From the NCBI GenBank assembly GCA_902363535.1, contig CABJAE010000008.1:43743-107742 (forward strand): a stretch of DNA of 64,000 bases. Direction: 5' to 3'. The notes beneath the pieces are model-generated. The model made no database searches. It was not told where the DNA came from and saw only the letters and a list, made by a program, of their open reading frames with translations. Position numbers and translations under genes: made by a program. This document shows positions 8,732 through 17,972 of this stretch, piece after piece. The stretch's first letter is position 1. Each line of letters begins with the position of its first letter. The stretch is from Peptoniphilaceae bacterium (GTDB lineage: Bacteria; Bacillota; Clostridia; Tissierellales; Peptoniphilaceae).

Positions 8732-9247
8732 ATGGAGAATAAAGAATTGATACAAAGGCTGAAGAACAGAGATGAAGACGCTTTATACGTCGTGATCGAA
8801 GTCTATGGAAAAGTATTAAAAGGCGTTATTTCAAAAACACTTTGGAAATACCCAAGCCTTTGGGATGAGGCGATGAATGATTCTCTTTTAAGTATCTGGC
8901 AAAATATCGACTATTTTGATCCGAAGCGGTCTTCTTTTAAAAATTGGTGTGCTGCGGTTTCAAAATACAAAGCCATCGATTTGCTCCGAAGAGAAAGTAA
9001 ATTTGAGGCTATTCTTCTCGACGAAAATTCCGCGTCAAAAGATTCCGACGTCCATTCCAATTTAGAAATAGAAGAAGCTCTATCCGCCTTAAACGATGAG
9101 GATAGAAAACTCTTTGAAAATATTTTTATTCGTGGACTTTCCTATGGCGAGGCGGCATCGGAACAACATATTTCTACGGAAAATGCCTATCAAAAGGTCA
9201 GCAGGGCAAGGAAGCTTTTAAAAAGATGGAGAGGTGAAAATGTATGA
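8732..9247 (+). CDS. ECF-type RNA polymerase sigma factor (pair 1)
   Basis: 171 residues, the length of group 4 sigma factors. Region 2 includes DEAMNDSLLSIWQNIDYFDP and WCAAVSKYKAIDLLRRE (core binding and -10 recognition). Region 4 is the C-terminal helix-turn-helix ALSALNDEDRKLFENIF...SYGEAASEQHIS...VSRARKLLKR. A GTG 15 nt upstream is inside the ribosome binding site, so the ATG after AAGGAGGAAAT is chosen. The gene overlaps the anti-sigma gene by 4 nt. It probably directs an envelope-stress regulon and may be autoregulated through the conserved leader. Confidence 0.88.
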   Translation: MENKELIQRLKNRDEDALYVVIEVYGKVLKGVISKTLWKYPSLWDEAMNDSLLSIWQNIDYFDPKRSSFKNWCAAVSKYKAIDLLRRESKFEAILLDENSASKDSDVHSNLEIEEALSALNDEDRKLFENIFIRGLSYGEAASEQHISTENAYQKVSRARKLLKRWRGENV

Positions 9248-10290
9248 AAGATAATCTTTACGATCGATTGAACGATATGAAAATAGAATACGAAGAGGTT
9301 CCTCTCAAAGATTTTGAAAGAGAAAATCTCAAAAAGGTGGTGAAGAAATTGAAACACAACAACAAGAGGCAACTTTTCGTCAGAAAAACAGGAGCGATCA
9401 CGGCCATATTGCTATTGGCCTTTGGCGTTACGAACTATGCATCTGGCGGCTATGTTTTGGCAAAGACGAGAGAGATCACGGACAACATCACACTGAGTTT
9501 GTCGAGCGCAATGGGCCTATCAGCCGATGTAGACAAGTATAGCGTCAAATTACATGAACCCTTCGAAATCGACGGCAAAAATTATGTTTTGGATACCATC
9601 ACGACAGAGGACAATAACCTCTACGCCGTGCTTTTGAGCTTCAATGGTCCAGGTGAAAAGCTGTCGGAGGGTGCCAACTTAACGGAACTTAAAGTAAACG
9701 GTAAAAGAGTCGGCGTCCTCGGCTCAAGCGGCCAGCAAGGAAATTTGCCGGGCAAGCCCAATGTAACCGCCACCTCTTTAAAGTATTGCTTGGAAAGTCC
9801 CCTACCGAAGGAAGGCACGGCACAGCTGGAGTTTATCTTTGACACGCTTTTAGGCAACAGCAAAAAAATTTCCATTGCTACCAATGTGGATATGGCGAAG
9901 ATGAAAATGGATAAAAGGATCATCTCAAATGATTTTGCCGTGCCGAATTCAAACAGAATTATGATTAAAGAATTTGCCATGAGCCCGGCTTCACAAAAAA
10001 TGATTCTCACCTATCCATCATCGGCAAAGGACAGTATTTTTTCGGTAAAGGCGAGAGATTCCATAGGTCGCTTAGTTCATTTCGAAACGCTCGAAGCAGA
10101 TGAAAACACGGCGACTCTCTACTTCTCGCCGGTTACCAGCGAAGTCACCGCCGACGAATTGTTAAACGACATCACATCATTGAAGTGTCAATTATATAAA
10201 GCGGAACTTCCCAACCGTAGCGGGAAAGAATCCAATAAGGAGGAAGCGATAGGCGACGAATTTATCTTTGATTTGTCTGCAAGCAAATGA
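9244..10290 (+). CDS. Membrane anti-sigma factor, DUF4179-like (pair 1)
   Basis: 348 residues. A cytoplasmic N-terminus of about 45 charged residues (the presumed sigma-binding part) is followed by one hydrophobic segment near 47-66 (AITAILLLAFGVTNYASGG) and a long extracytoplasmic domain that resembles DUF4179 proteins, which are usually encoded with ECF sigma factors. Overlap of 4 nt with the sigma gene supports a sigma/anti-sigma pair. The signal sensed is unknown. Base composition is poorer in G+C than the neighbouring met genes. Confidence 0.75.
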   Translation: MKDNLYDRLNDMKIEYEEVPLKDFERENLKKVVKKLKHNNKRQLFVRKTGAITAILLLAFGVTNYASGGYVLAKTREITDNITLSLSSAMGLSADVDKYSVKLHEPFEIDGKNYVLDTITTEDNNLYAVLLSFNGPGEKLSEGANLTELKVNGKRVGVLGSSGQQGNLPGKPNVTATSLKYCLESPLPKEGTAQLEFIFDTLLGNSKKISIATNVDMAKMKMDKRIISNDFAVPNSNRIMIKEFAMSPASQKMILTYPSSAKDSIFSVKARDSIGRLVHFETLEADENTATLYFSPVTSEVTADELLNDITSLKCQLYKAELPNRSGKESNKEEAIGDEFIFDLSASK

Positions 10291-10368
10291 ATCGCACTTT
10301 TTCCGTAAGATTGACGTCCTTGAAAATATAGAATAAATCACATCAGCGATCAAGAGCCTTTTTATATG

Positions 10369-10403
10369 AAAATGCCGAAGCCCCTTTGGACTTCGGCATT
10401 TTT
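10369..10403. terminator. Bidirectional terminator after sigma operon 1
   Basis: AAAATGCCGAAG / CTTCGGCATTTTT hairpin with a 10-nt loop between the plus-strand anti-sigma gene and the minus-strand YciI operon. Confidence 0.8.
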
Positions 10404-10464
10404 CATACAGGAACGCACATAAGAAGATAAACACCTAATGATGTTGATCGCTTGTCTTGCGTCC

Positions 10465-10490
10465 AAAGCGAGCCTGCGCGCTCGCTTTTT
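10465..10490. terminator. Hairpin at the end of the YciI operon
   Basis: AAAGCGAGC / GCTCGCTTT, 9-bp stem, 6-nt loop. The T run is on the plus strand; on the minus strand it lies 7 nt past the YciI stop and could end that operon too. Confidence 0.5.
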
Positions 10491-10496
10491 GCTTGT

Positions 10497-10802
10497 TTAT
10501 TCTTCTAAGAATTTCTCCGGATGCTTGCTGATCACGGCATCTTCGATTTCGACGATGCGGTATTCCACCACATCAGCCAAAGTCAGCGGGTCGCTTTCAA
10601 ATTCCGAAAGCACGTCGTCTAAATGGCCGCCCCTTGCAAAGCCGAGAAGGCCATGGGCCTTATCGCCGAACATGAGGAAATCCCCTCGGTCCATGCCCGC
10701 CTGAATAAAAGCGTCGAATTCCGCCTTCAAATCCTTGTTTTCGTCGTCGTACAGTGAAAAGCTGAAGGTCTTGAACTTGCCTTCGATGAGATAATACTTC
10801 AT
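10497..10802 (-). CDS. YciI-like protein
   Basis: 101 residues. The pattern MKYYLIEGKFK at the N-terminus, RGDFLMFGDKAHGLLGFARG in the middle and DPLTLADVVEYRIVEIED at the end matches small YCII-fold proteins (DPxxxxG/D-x-x-EYxIxEF). These are ferredoxin-like dimers whose biochemical role is mostly unknown. The start overlaps the decarboxylase stop as ATGA, making it the last gene of the three-gene operon radical SAM, decarboxylase, YciI. Confidence 0.65.
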   Translation of the reverse strand: MKYYLIEGKFKTFSFSLYDDENKDLKAEFDAFIQAGMDRGDFLMFGDKAHGLLGFARGGHLDDVLSEFESDPLTLADVVEYRIVEIEDAVISKHPEKFLEE

Positions 10803-12142
10803 AATGCCTCCTTAATGACCGTGATTTTTCCGCCTTCAAAGCCCGGGATGTCTTTTCTCCCTTTAATCGCCTGAATCACTTCCTCCGTGATCCGCTCGCC
10901 ATAGATTACGACGGGAATGCCCGGCGGATAGGGCGTGATGTTTTGTGCCGCCACGCGGCCTTTCGCCTCGTCAGTGGATACGATTTCCGTCTCCGTAAAA
11001 AAAGCTTCCCTGGGCCGAAAGACCGCCTCCGTTTCGGGATATATACCCTTTTCGAAGCCGCTTCCCTCTTCTTTTTTCGGAAGGGAGTGAATGGCGCGAA
11101 TCAATCGGTCCACATCCTCGTCCTCGTGATAGGGAGACAAAATCGCCAGGGCGTAATACCCGTCGCCCATTTCCAGGTAAACACCTTCCTCCGCCAAGAG
11201 AGACACCACGTCGTCGCCGCGGTATCCGGGCAGATGAAAGAGAAATTTCATGGGATCCTCGCAGGCCATAAAAGGCCCCCGCGCCTTTACGACGGTGAGC
11301 TGCGGCAGGTTTCTCTCAATCCGCGCCCGATGGCGTAGGAGCTTCTCCCAATCCAAATCCTTCCCCGCCGCCACGGCGTATTCCGAAGACAACATAAGCA
11401 AATAAGAAGGTGAGGTGGAGAGAAAGAGGCCCATGCCCTTTAAAAGCTTCTTCTCGTCCACGTGCCCATTTATGTGCAGAAGCGCCGCCCCGGTCAGGGC
11501 CGCCATGGTCTTGTGCAGGGACTGCACCGTGTAGTCGGCGAAATTGACGGCGCTGAAATCCGCTAAGGGCGTAAAGGCCCAGTGGGAGCCGTGGGCCTCG
11601 TCCACGATGAGGATCTTGTTCCGGGCATGGACGATGTCTGCGATTTCTTTCAGCTTCAGACCGCCGCCGAAGTAATCGGGGCTCGTCAAAAACACGGCGG
11701 CAATGGACGGGTCTTCGTCCAGGGCCCTCTCCACATCTGCGGGATCCACGCCGGAAAACAGACCCGTGGACTCGTCCACATTTGCCGGCAAATAAGAAAG
11801 GTGAAGATCCAAGGTCACCGCCCCGTGAAAGAGGGACTGGTGGGAATTGCGCTGAATTAAAATCTTCTCCCCGGGCTTTAACGCGAGATAAAGGGCCAGC
11901 TTGATTCCCGTGGTGGATCCCGCGGGGACGATGACGCTTTTCTTCACGCCGTAAGCCGCGGCGATTTCCGCCTGAGCCTCGGCAATGGCCTCCGTGGGAT
12001 TTAAAAGATTGTCCGCCCCGGTGACCTCCGTCCAATCGTCCTTAAAATTAAAATCAAAAGCCACCCGGCCCCTGTGCCCCGGCATGGCGAAATTCGCCCC
12101 GCCGCGAAGGCCTTTTACAGCTTCATACAAAGGCCTTTTCAT
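10799..12142 (-). CDS. Orn/Lys/Arg-type PLP decarboxylase
   Basis: 447-residue fold-type I PLP enzyme of the short YaaO/SpeA-like group. Visible are AMPGHRG near 23-29, the cofactor phosphate/ring region PAGSTTGIKLAL, the Asp-containing VDEAHGSHW that holds the pyridine nitrogen and the Schiff-base lysine in VQSLHKTMAAL, with a C-terminal Orn/DC_C-like domain. It probably makes a polyamine precursor (agmatine, cadaverine or putrescine); the substrate cannot be read. The frame stays open far upstream, but the real start is the ATG at 12140-12142 overlapping the radical SAM stop (TAATG). Confidence 0.88.
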   Translation of the reverse strand: MKRPLYEAVKGLRGGANFAMPGHRGRVAFDFNFKDDWTEVTGADNLLNPTEAIAEAQAEIAAAYGVKKSVIVPAGSTTGIKLALYLALKPGEKILIQRNSHQSLFHGAVTLDLHLSYLPANVDESTGLFSGVDPADVERALDEDPSIAAVFLTSPDYFGGGLKLKEIADIVHARNKILIVDEAHGSHWAFTPLADFSAVNFADYTVQSLHKTMAALTGAALLHINGHVDEKKLLKGMGLFLSTSPSYLLMLSSEYAVAAGKDLDWEKLLRHRARIERNLPQLTVVKARGPFMACEDPMKFLFHLPGYRGDDVVSLLAEEGVYLEMGDGYYALAILSPYHEDEDVDRLIRAIHSLPKKEEGSGFEKGIYPETEAVFRPREAFFTETEIVSTDEAKGRVAAQNITPYPPGIPVVIYGERITEEVIQAIKGRKDIPGFEGGKITVIKEAL

Positions 12143-13020
12143 TAATAACCGTAGCGTTGCAACCGCGCGTTTTTCTGTTCTTCCGTCATGCTGTCGTAGA
12201 CCGCCCGAAGCTTTCTCAGCATCTCTTCTTTTTCCGAGAAGCGGCCGATGACCGGCGCCGTATTGTAGGCGTGAACGCCGAAAAACAGTGCTCGCGGGTT
12301 GAGGTCCAAATGTTCTAAAAGGTGGATTTCCTCGAGAAGAATGTCCCCTTCCGTCAGAGGCACGAAATCCCCTCGCGCCACTTCTTCCGCAAGCTCCGTG
12401 CCCGCGTGGACCGAGGTAGTCAGGGGCGAGACACTCAAGGGCCGATGCTTGTTTAAAAGCGCCGCCGTTTCCTCGGCGTGGGCAAAGCTGTCTTCCTTGC
12501 CGGCGATGCCGGACATGACCATGCAGATCCAGTCGATGCCCGCTTCTTCCAACTTGGCCAGTTCGCGGTACTCGTCTTCCTGGGTGCAACCTTTTTTAAT
12601 GCGCTTTAATGTGGGATCGTGGGCCGTTTCGATGCCGATGTACAATTGATTGTACCCGGCCTTTCTCAGCCGCTTCAAATCTTCCACAGTTTTGTTTTTG
12701 ATGTCGAAAATCGACGCGTAGCAGGTAATGGTCTCGATATTGGGCAGGTACTCGTAAATCCAATCGGCGATTTCCAGAAGGTAGTCCGTGTCCAAAATAA
12801 AGGGATCGCCGTTTAAGAGAAAGATGCGGTCCAGGCGATCGGCATAAGGCGAAAGCTCTTGAAGATCCGCAATTACCTGCTCCTTCGGCGCCTTTCTGAA
12901 ACTCACGTCCTTATACATGGCACAGTAGGTGCATTCGTTATGGGAACAGCCCACCGTCACTTCCAATAGGGGGCTGTATGCCTCTCTCGGCGGGCGAAAT
13001 GTCTGTCCTGTGTAGTGCAT
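12142..13020 (-). CDS. Radical SAM protein (CX4CX2C type)
   Basis: 292 residues. The cluster motif is GCSHNECTYCAMY, i.e. Cys-x4-Cys-x2-Cys rather than the classic CX3CX2C; GCSHN-type variants occur in a B12-free radical SAM family of unknown reaction. Further family signs are FLLNGDPF, ITCYASIFDIKNK and YIGIETAHDPTLKRI. The start at 13018-13020 has AAAGGAAG 5 nt upstream; an earlier in-frame ATG at 13059 has no better site. It leads the operon with the decarboxylase and the YciI protein. The substrate is unknown. Confidence 0.82.
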   Translation of the reverse strand: MHYTGQTFRPPREAYSPLLEVTVGCSHNECTYCAMYKDVSFRKAPKEQVIADLQELSPYADRLDRIFLLNGDPFILDTDYLLEIADWIYEYLPNIETITCYASIFDIKNKTVEDLKRLRKAGYNQLYIGIETAHDPTLKRIKKGCTQEDEYRELAKLEEAGIDWICMVMSGIAGKEDSFAHAEETAALLNKHRPLSVSPLTTSVHAGTELAEEVARGDFVPLTEGDILLEEIHLLEHLDLNPRALFFGVHAYNTAPVIGRFSEKEEMLRKLRAVYDSMTEEQKNARLQRYGY

Positions 13021-13159
13021 AATATCTTCCTTTCCCTTTCTACAATTCTGTGTTTCCATTCACTATATCATGAAAGCCCATTGACTAAAACAAAAAAGCG
13101 GCCCGAGCGGCTCACTAAATGCAAATCTTATAAGAGCCAGTGTAGGGAATCCTTAGATG

Positions 13160-13207
13160 GCAAGAGAAAAGGCTATGAACTTGAATGCTCATAGCCTTTT
13201 CTCTTGC
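13160..13207. terminator. 19-bp perfect inverted repeat at the end of the ABC/TCS module
   Basis: GCAAGAGAAAAGGCTATGA and its exact complement separated by 10 nt, lying 20 nt past the permease stop on the minus strand. It probably terminates the AT-rich operon, although it lacks a clean T run after the stem. Confidence 0.6.
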
Positions 13208-13226
13208 TAACACAACATGAATGATT

Positions 13227-15707
13227 CTATTCTAAACTTTTAATTCTACCTACAAGACTGTTTTGACTATGCTTTTCATAAAACTTACAAGTAAATATTA
13301 TTCCAATGATTATATTCGCAAAGTTCACAAGAATAAGAGGTCTAATCACAAATCTAAAGGATGTCCACTTCGTCTGTTCCATAAAATCTATCAAGATATA
13401 TTGATCAACAAGAAGCATAATAATAAAAGAACATACTAAGCCACAAAAAGAATAAATCAAATTCTTTTTCACTAAATATATTTTGATGTTTTTCTTTGTC
13501 ATTCCAATTGCTTCAAGGATTGATAGGTTCACCATGTTTCTCAATATTTCAGTCGCAATAACATTAATAAAGTTCAATACAGATATTAAGAACAACACGA
13601 TTGATAAACTGTAGCCGGCAAATTCTATTAGATTTTTGAATTCCATTGTAGATTTGATCTGAAGATTTCTTGAATCGTAGGAAAATCCTGGTTCATTTTC
13701 AAAAGATTTTAACAGCTTATCAAAATTCTCCTTTTCACTCTTTTCTACATCAAATCCATAGGACATGATGCTTTTATCACCTGTGAGTTTTTTATACTCA
13801 TTCGGATTCATATAAATATACTCCAAGCCTAAAGTAGTACTTGACTCGTCATTTACATCTTCCTTAATTACAGGAAAATATCTTAATCCATTTGAAAAAT
13901 TATATTCAACCTTGCCCATCACTTGGACTTCTTTTACCTTGTTTTTTACATTGATTTTTATTTTATCGCCAGTTTTAAATGCGGATTTTTTATCTCCATA
14001 TTCTCCAAGCATGACATAATTCCCGGTTTGCCATTTATCTTTATCGAAGTCCCCCTCTGTAATTTTTTGTTTGTTTATTAGAAACTCATCTATACCAAAT
14101 AGAATTGGAGCAATTCTATGATCTTCTATTTTAATATCTGGATACGTGTGCTCATAACCATAATAGTATAATGCTCCCCCACCTTTATAACCTTTATGGT
14201 TTTCTATCTCATCAATAAACTTTTCGTTAATTCCATCCTCACTTCCTGAGTACATATACCTAAAATATTTTGGGCTTGCTATATTATAGTCTGTTGCAAT
14301 GACATCAGAAACGCCCTTTTCTAAATCAATATTTCCAGTATAGGTTAACACACTGTTTAGAATAACTGCCGAAAGGCTAATGGAAAGTACAATCGACACA
14401 AATCTAAATTTATTGGAAAATACCTGTCTTCTAGCAAGCTTGCCTAGAGTAATATTCTCGCTTTTATATTTCTTTTTTATTGTGGTTTCATTGTATCTGC
14501 TGGCTTCTATTGGAGAAACTTTGGCTGCATACCTTGCAGGCCTCATAACCGATAGAAATACTGTAAGCAAAGTAAAGGCTGTCGAAAATAAGATAATTAA
14601 GATTATTACAATGAGCGATAATTTTACATCCGTTAGCATCTCATTATTGGCAAATATTTTATTTAAAATGATTTTCCCGATAGAAATTCCTACTATATCT
14701 CCAACTATTATTGCTGGAAGGGAGGTTGCTAAAGACTCTAGATGAATAAGTTTTTTGATTTGCGGCCTTGTCATTCCAATTGTTTTTAAAAGTCCCAGAA
14801 GTTTAATATCTTCATTAACGGATATCTTAAAAATATTGTTTATAATTAAGTATCCTGCGACCATTACCAAAATTAAAAAAGCTAAGAAGGGTAGAAATGT
14901 TTTAAAATCAAAACTAGAATCACCAGATAAAAGATATGCAAAGTTAACACCAATTCTTATTTCCTTATCTGATAAATGCCCGGGATTATCTGCCACCTTA
15001 TAACCATTTCTCTCTGCAATGTTTAAAAGCTTATCTCTTATCATAAAGGAATTCTTTAGCATTACCTCCACATCTTTATTATTTTCTGGAAGAGATAATT
15101 TATCTACATACGCTTTTGATAAATAGATTTGTCCTACACCAACATTGGAGTCAATAGGATTTTGGAAAGTCCCCGATATAATAAATTTATCACTTTTCTT
15201 TTCGATAATTTCTCCTGTGTAAGGTCTTTCTATATTGAAAGGAACTTCTATCTCTTCACCAATTTCACCCTGATAACCTAACTTTTTTGCAGTTGCCAAA
15301 TCTATAAATACGTCGTTTTCTTTTTCAGGAAATTTCCCTTTAACTTTTTCTATTAGTGACCACTCAAATCCATTGTTATCTATATAGGATAGTTCTGCAC
15401 TTATTTTTTCATCATCAAGAATACCAACTTTCTCTCTTATTGAAAATTCCTTTATGTCTTTATCCTTGGATAAAATACTTATGTCTTTGTCAGAAAGTTC
15501 TTTAAAAGAGCCATGGCTGATTGTTCCAATAGTTTTCATCGTTTGAGTTTCCATGCTTTTTCCTAACCCTAAGGCTACTGAAAATAGGCTCGTAAATAGT
15601 ATAGAAGTTAAGGCAATGGCTAATAAGAGTATATTTCTCCTACTTTTATTCGCATTTAAAATACTTTTTGCAAGACGCCTTATATAAGCCTTATTGTTGA
15701 CTTTCAT
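13227..15707 (-). CDS. ABC transporter permease, FtsX/MacB-like, peptide-type exporter
   Basis: About 826 residues. One N-terminal membrane segment (IALTSILFTSLFSVALGLG), an extracellular MacB-like domain, three membrane segments (about 268-400), a fourth (about 435-455), a second large extracellular domain and three C-terminal membrane segments: two FtsX repeats. This architecture is typical of antimicrobial-peptide or lipid efflux systems partnered with a two-component system. The ATG at 15707 sits 5 nt after GGTGGG inside the ATPase 3' end; an in-frame ATG at 15728 with AAGGA is an alternative. The base composition is much more AT-rich than the core genes. Confidence 0.85.
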   Translation of the reverse strand: MKVNNKAYIRRLAKSILNANKSRRNILLLAIALTSILFTSLFSVALGLGKSMETQTMKTIGTISHGSFKELSDKDISILSKDKDIKEFSIREKVGILDDEKISAELSYIDNNGFEWSLIEKVKGKFPEKENDVFIDLATAKKLGYQGEIGEEIEVPFNIERPYTGEIIEKKSDKFIISGTFQNPIDSNVGVGQIYLSKAYVDKLSLPENNKDVEVMLKNSFMIRDKLLNIAERNGYKVADNPGHLSDKEIRIGVNFAYLLSGDSSFDFKTFLPFLAFLILVMVAGYLIINNIFKISVNEDIKLLGLLKTIGMTRPQIKKLIHLESLATSLPAIIVGDIVGISIGKIILNKIFANNEMLTDVKLSLIVIILIILFSTAFTLLTVFLSVMRPARYAAKVSPIEASRYNETTIKKKYKSENITLGKLARRQVFSNKFRFVSIVLSISLSAVILNSVLTYTGNIDLEKGVSDVIATDYNIASPKYFRYMYSGSEDGINEKFIDEIENHKGYKGGGALYYYGYEHTYPDIKIEDHRIAPILFGIDEFLINKQKITEGDFDKDKWQTGNYVMLGEYGDKKSAFKTGDKIKINVKNKVKEVQVMGKVEYNFSNGLRYFPVIKEDVNDESSTTLGLEYIYMNPNEYKKLTGDKSIMSYGFDVEKSEKENFDKLLKSFENEPGFSYDSRNLQIKSTMEFKNLIEFAGYSLSIVLFLISVLNFINVIATEILRNMVNLSILEAIGMTKKNIKIYLVKKNLIYSFCGLVCSFIIMLLVDQYILIDFMEQTKWTSFRFVIRPLILVNFANIIIGIIFTCKFYEKHSQNSLVGRIKSLE

Positions 15708-16368
15708 TTTTTCCCACCAGCTTTCCATCTTCTATCCTTATAGTTTTTTCTGCAGCTTGAGCGACGGCATCATCGTGAGTAATCATAAGAATAGTATTTC
15801 CAAGCTCTTTATTAATCTTTTTTAGTAAGTAAACAACTTGGGAAGAAGATTTTGAATCCAAATTTCCTGTAGGTTCGTCAGCTAGAATTAAAGATGGTTT
15901 GGTAACCAAGGCTCTTGCTATGGCAACCCTTTGTTGCTGTCCACCAGATAATTCATTAGGCATTTTATATTTTTGATCACTTATTTCTAGAATGTCTATT
16001 ACGGAATCAACATATCTCTTATCCACTTTGTCCCCATCAAGACCAAAGGGAATAATTATATTCTCATATACATTTAGCATGGGCAAGAGATTATATGCCT
16101 GAAAGACAAAACCAATATTTCTTCTTCTAAAAATGGTTCTCTCATCATCTTTCAATGCATAAATGTCGGTATCATCAATTAAAACTTTTCCGCTTGTAGG
16201 ATAATCAAGTCCCCCCAGTAAATGTAAAAGAGTTGATTTGCCAGATCCTGATGCTCCGATTATAGAAATAAATTCTCCCTTATTTACATCGAAAGTTACT
16301 CCATCAAGAGCTTTCACCTCAACATCATTTGTTTTATAAAATCTTTTTAAATTTTCTACTTTTAACAT
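15691..16368 (-). CDS. ABC transporter ATP-binding protein (MacB/LolD type)
   Basis: 225 residues. Walker [11 protein letters not shown]-loop [10 protein letters not shown], signature [15 protein letters not shown], Walker [13 protein letters not shown] and the H-loop MITHDD are all intact. It energises the permease encoded next, which it overlaps by 17 nt. An upstream in-frame GTG at 16377 is part of the GAGGTG ribosome binding site, so the ATG at 16366-16368 is the start. Confidence 0.93.
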   Translation of the reverse strand: MLKVENLKRFYKTNDVEVKALDGVTFDVNKGEFISIIGASGSGKSTLLHLLGGLDYPTSGKVLIDDTDIYALKDDERTIFRRRNIGFVFQAYNLLPMLNVYENIIIPFGLDGDKVDKRYVDSVIDILEISDQKYKMPNELSGGQQQRVAIARALVTKPSLILADEPTGNLDSKSSSQVVYLLKKINKELGNTILMITHDDAVAQAAEKTIRIEDGKLVGKNESQQ

Positions 16369-16389
16369 ATATGTCACCTCTTTACATTT

Positions 16390-16445
16390 AATATAACATT
16401 CCTGTCTTACAAAGTACTTACAAGACTTCTTACTGTTTTGTAAGA
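16390..16445 (-). promoter_or_regulatory. Phased direct repeats and -10 upstream of the ABC genes
   Basis: On the minus strand TTGTAAG occurs twice with an 11-bp period (plus-strand CTTACAA at 16406-16412 and 16417-16423), followed at promoter distance by TATATT (16390-16395) with no good -35. A third copy in opposite orientation lies at 16438-16444. Helical-turn-spaced direct repeats in place of a -35 are typical of OmpR/PhoB-family activation, fitting the response regulator encoded upstream. Confidence 0.55.
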
Positions 16446-16458
16446 TAAAAAAGACTTC

Positions 16459-17331
16459 TCACAAGGGGAAGTCTACTGAAAGTTTTATTCTATTTTCGTT
16501 CAATGATGCTTTTACATTGCCACCATGTTTTTCTATAATTTCTCTGGCTATATAAAGACCTAAACCCAAACCGTCCTTGGAAACTGAATTTTTGCCCCTA
16601 TAAAACCTTTCAAATATTTTTGGCAAAGCTTCTTCTGATACGTCTTGGCACTCATTCTCTATGTCTATATTGTAATTCAGGTAAGATTTATAAACTGAAA
16701 TAGTGATAGTAGACCCATTTGGCGAGTATTTTATGGCATTATCTATTAGATTATGGATTGCTTCTTTAAGCCATCTTTCGTCTATATCAAAAATTAAGTC
16801 TTCATCTTTCAAAATAACTCTTATATTTTTTTCCGATAAGATGGTTGCAAACTCTTCTAAAACCTCTTTTACTACGTCTTTTAGATTTACTGGACTTATT
16901 TGTAGTCCAATAATGTCAGTTTCAAGTCTAGAAGATTTTACAAGAGTATCGATTAAAAATTTTAGTTTCTCTAACTCATATTTTATAATTTCAATATACT
17001 CATCTTTTGGATCTTCTTCTAAGAGACTCATGTATAGAGAAAGGTTGGCGATTGGCGTCTTGGTTTGATGAGATATGTCTGCTATTAAATCTCTTGTTTT
17101 ATTTTTTTCTGCATTTATTTTCGCTTCTTTTATTTGGCTGGCATATAAGAATTTAATGAGTTTTGATTTAATTTTAGATAATTCTTTTTCATCAAATTCA
17201 GTAGTTTCTAAATCTCCGGCTAAAGCCTTGTCAATATAAGCTGAAAATTCACGCATTTCATTTCTCAAGACGATGTATTTAAATGCAAGAATTCCAATTA
17301 TAATTACTAGAATACTTATTAATAATTCCAT
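16459..17331 (-). CDS. Sensor histidine kinase
   Basis: 290 residues. One N-terminal membrane helix (4-21) with almost no extracellular part, then a HisKA-type H-box DISHQTKTPIANL with phospho-accepting His88, an N-box NLIDNAIKYSP, and G-boxes around DGLGLGLYIAREI. Having hardly any sensor domain, it resembles kinases that sense through their partner ABC transporter. It overlaps the regulator gene by 13 nt. AT-rich, like the whole module. Confidence 0.92.
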   Translation of the reverse strand: MELLISILVIIIGILAFKYIVLRNEMREFSAYIDKALAGDLETTEFDEKELSKIKSKLIKFLYASQIKEAKINAEKNKTRDLIADISHQTKTPIANLSLYMSLLEEDPKDEYIEIIKYELEKLKFLIDTLVKSSRLETDIIGLQISPVNLKDVVKEVLEEFATILSEKNIRVILKDEDLIFDIDERWLKEAIHNLIDNAIKYSPNGSTITISVYKSYLNYNIDIENECQDVSEEALPKIFERFYRGKNSVSKDGLGLGLYIAREIIEKHGGNVKASLNENRIKLSVDFPL

Positions 17332-17972
17332 TTATAGCCAACTCCAAAGACTGTATCTATAGGGTCATAAGGTTTTAATTTGTTTCTGATTCTAGAAATA
17401 TTGACACTCAATGTATTTTGATCAATAAATTCATCATCTGTTCCCCAAACAAAATCAAATAGCAATTCCTTAGTTATAACTTGAGACTTGTTTTTTATTA
17501 GATAGTACAACAGTTTTGTCTCGGTCCTTGTGAAATCTATGTTTTTATTACCTACATAGAAAATATTTTTATTGAAATCAAAGTCTAGACCCTCTTTCTT
17601 ATAAAGATTTAAATCACAAGACACTATTTTTTCAAAGGCTCTTTTTATCTTTGCTTCTAGGATTCCTAGAGAAAAAGGTTTGGTTAAATAGTCGTCTGCC
17701 CCTAAATTTATGGCTGAAATGATATATGCTTCTAAATCTATAGCTGATAAAACTATAATAGGAATTGACGAACCTTGTCTCGTGTATTCTATTATTTCAA
17801 GTCCATCTCCATCCGGCAAATTCATATCAAGTAAAATCAAATCGGTATCATCAATAAAAGTTTTGGCTTCACTCATTGTGCTTACAGAGAAAACCTCATA
17901 GTCCTTATTCAAAGCGATTGAGAGACCTTTATTTAAATTTTTATCATCTTCGATTATTAGTATCTTTTTCAT
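17319..17972 (-). CDS. OmpR-family response regulator
   Basis: 217 residues. The receiver domain has acidic pocket EDD (8-10), phospho-acceptor Asp49 in LLDMNLPDGDG, Ser/Thr switch in VLSAID and Lys in YLTKPFS. The C-terminal winged helix includes FTRTETKLLYYLI and VNISRIRNKL. The start at 17970-17972 is preceded by GGTGGT; an earlier frame extension to 17996 is less likely. It probably binds the TTGTAAG repeats ahead of the transporter. Confidence 0.92.
   Translation of the reverse strand: MKKILIIEDDKNLNKGLSIALNKDYEVFSVSTMSEAKTFIDDTDLILLDMNLPDGDGLEIIEYTRQGSSIPIIVLSAIDLEAYIISAINLGADDYLTKPFSLGILEAKIKRAFEKIVSCDLNLYKKEGLDFDFNKNIFYVGNKNIDFTRTETKLLYYLIKNKSQVITKELLFDFVWGTDDEFIDQNTLSVNISRIRNKLKPYDPIDTVFGVGYKWNY

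Noticed and set aside
12143-12589. Upstream extension of the decarboxylase frame
   Set aside because: The extension runs inside the radical SAM gene in another frame and looks non-protein-like (Arg/Gly-rich); the TAATG start at 12142 is better.
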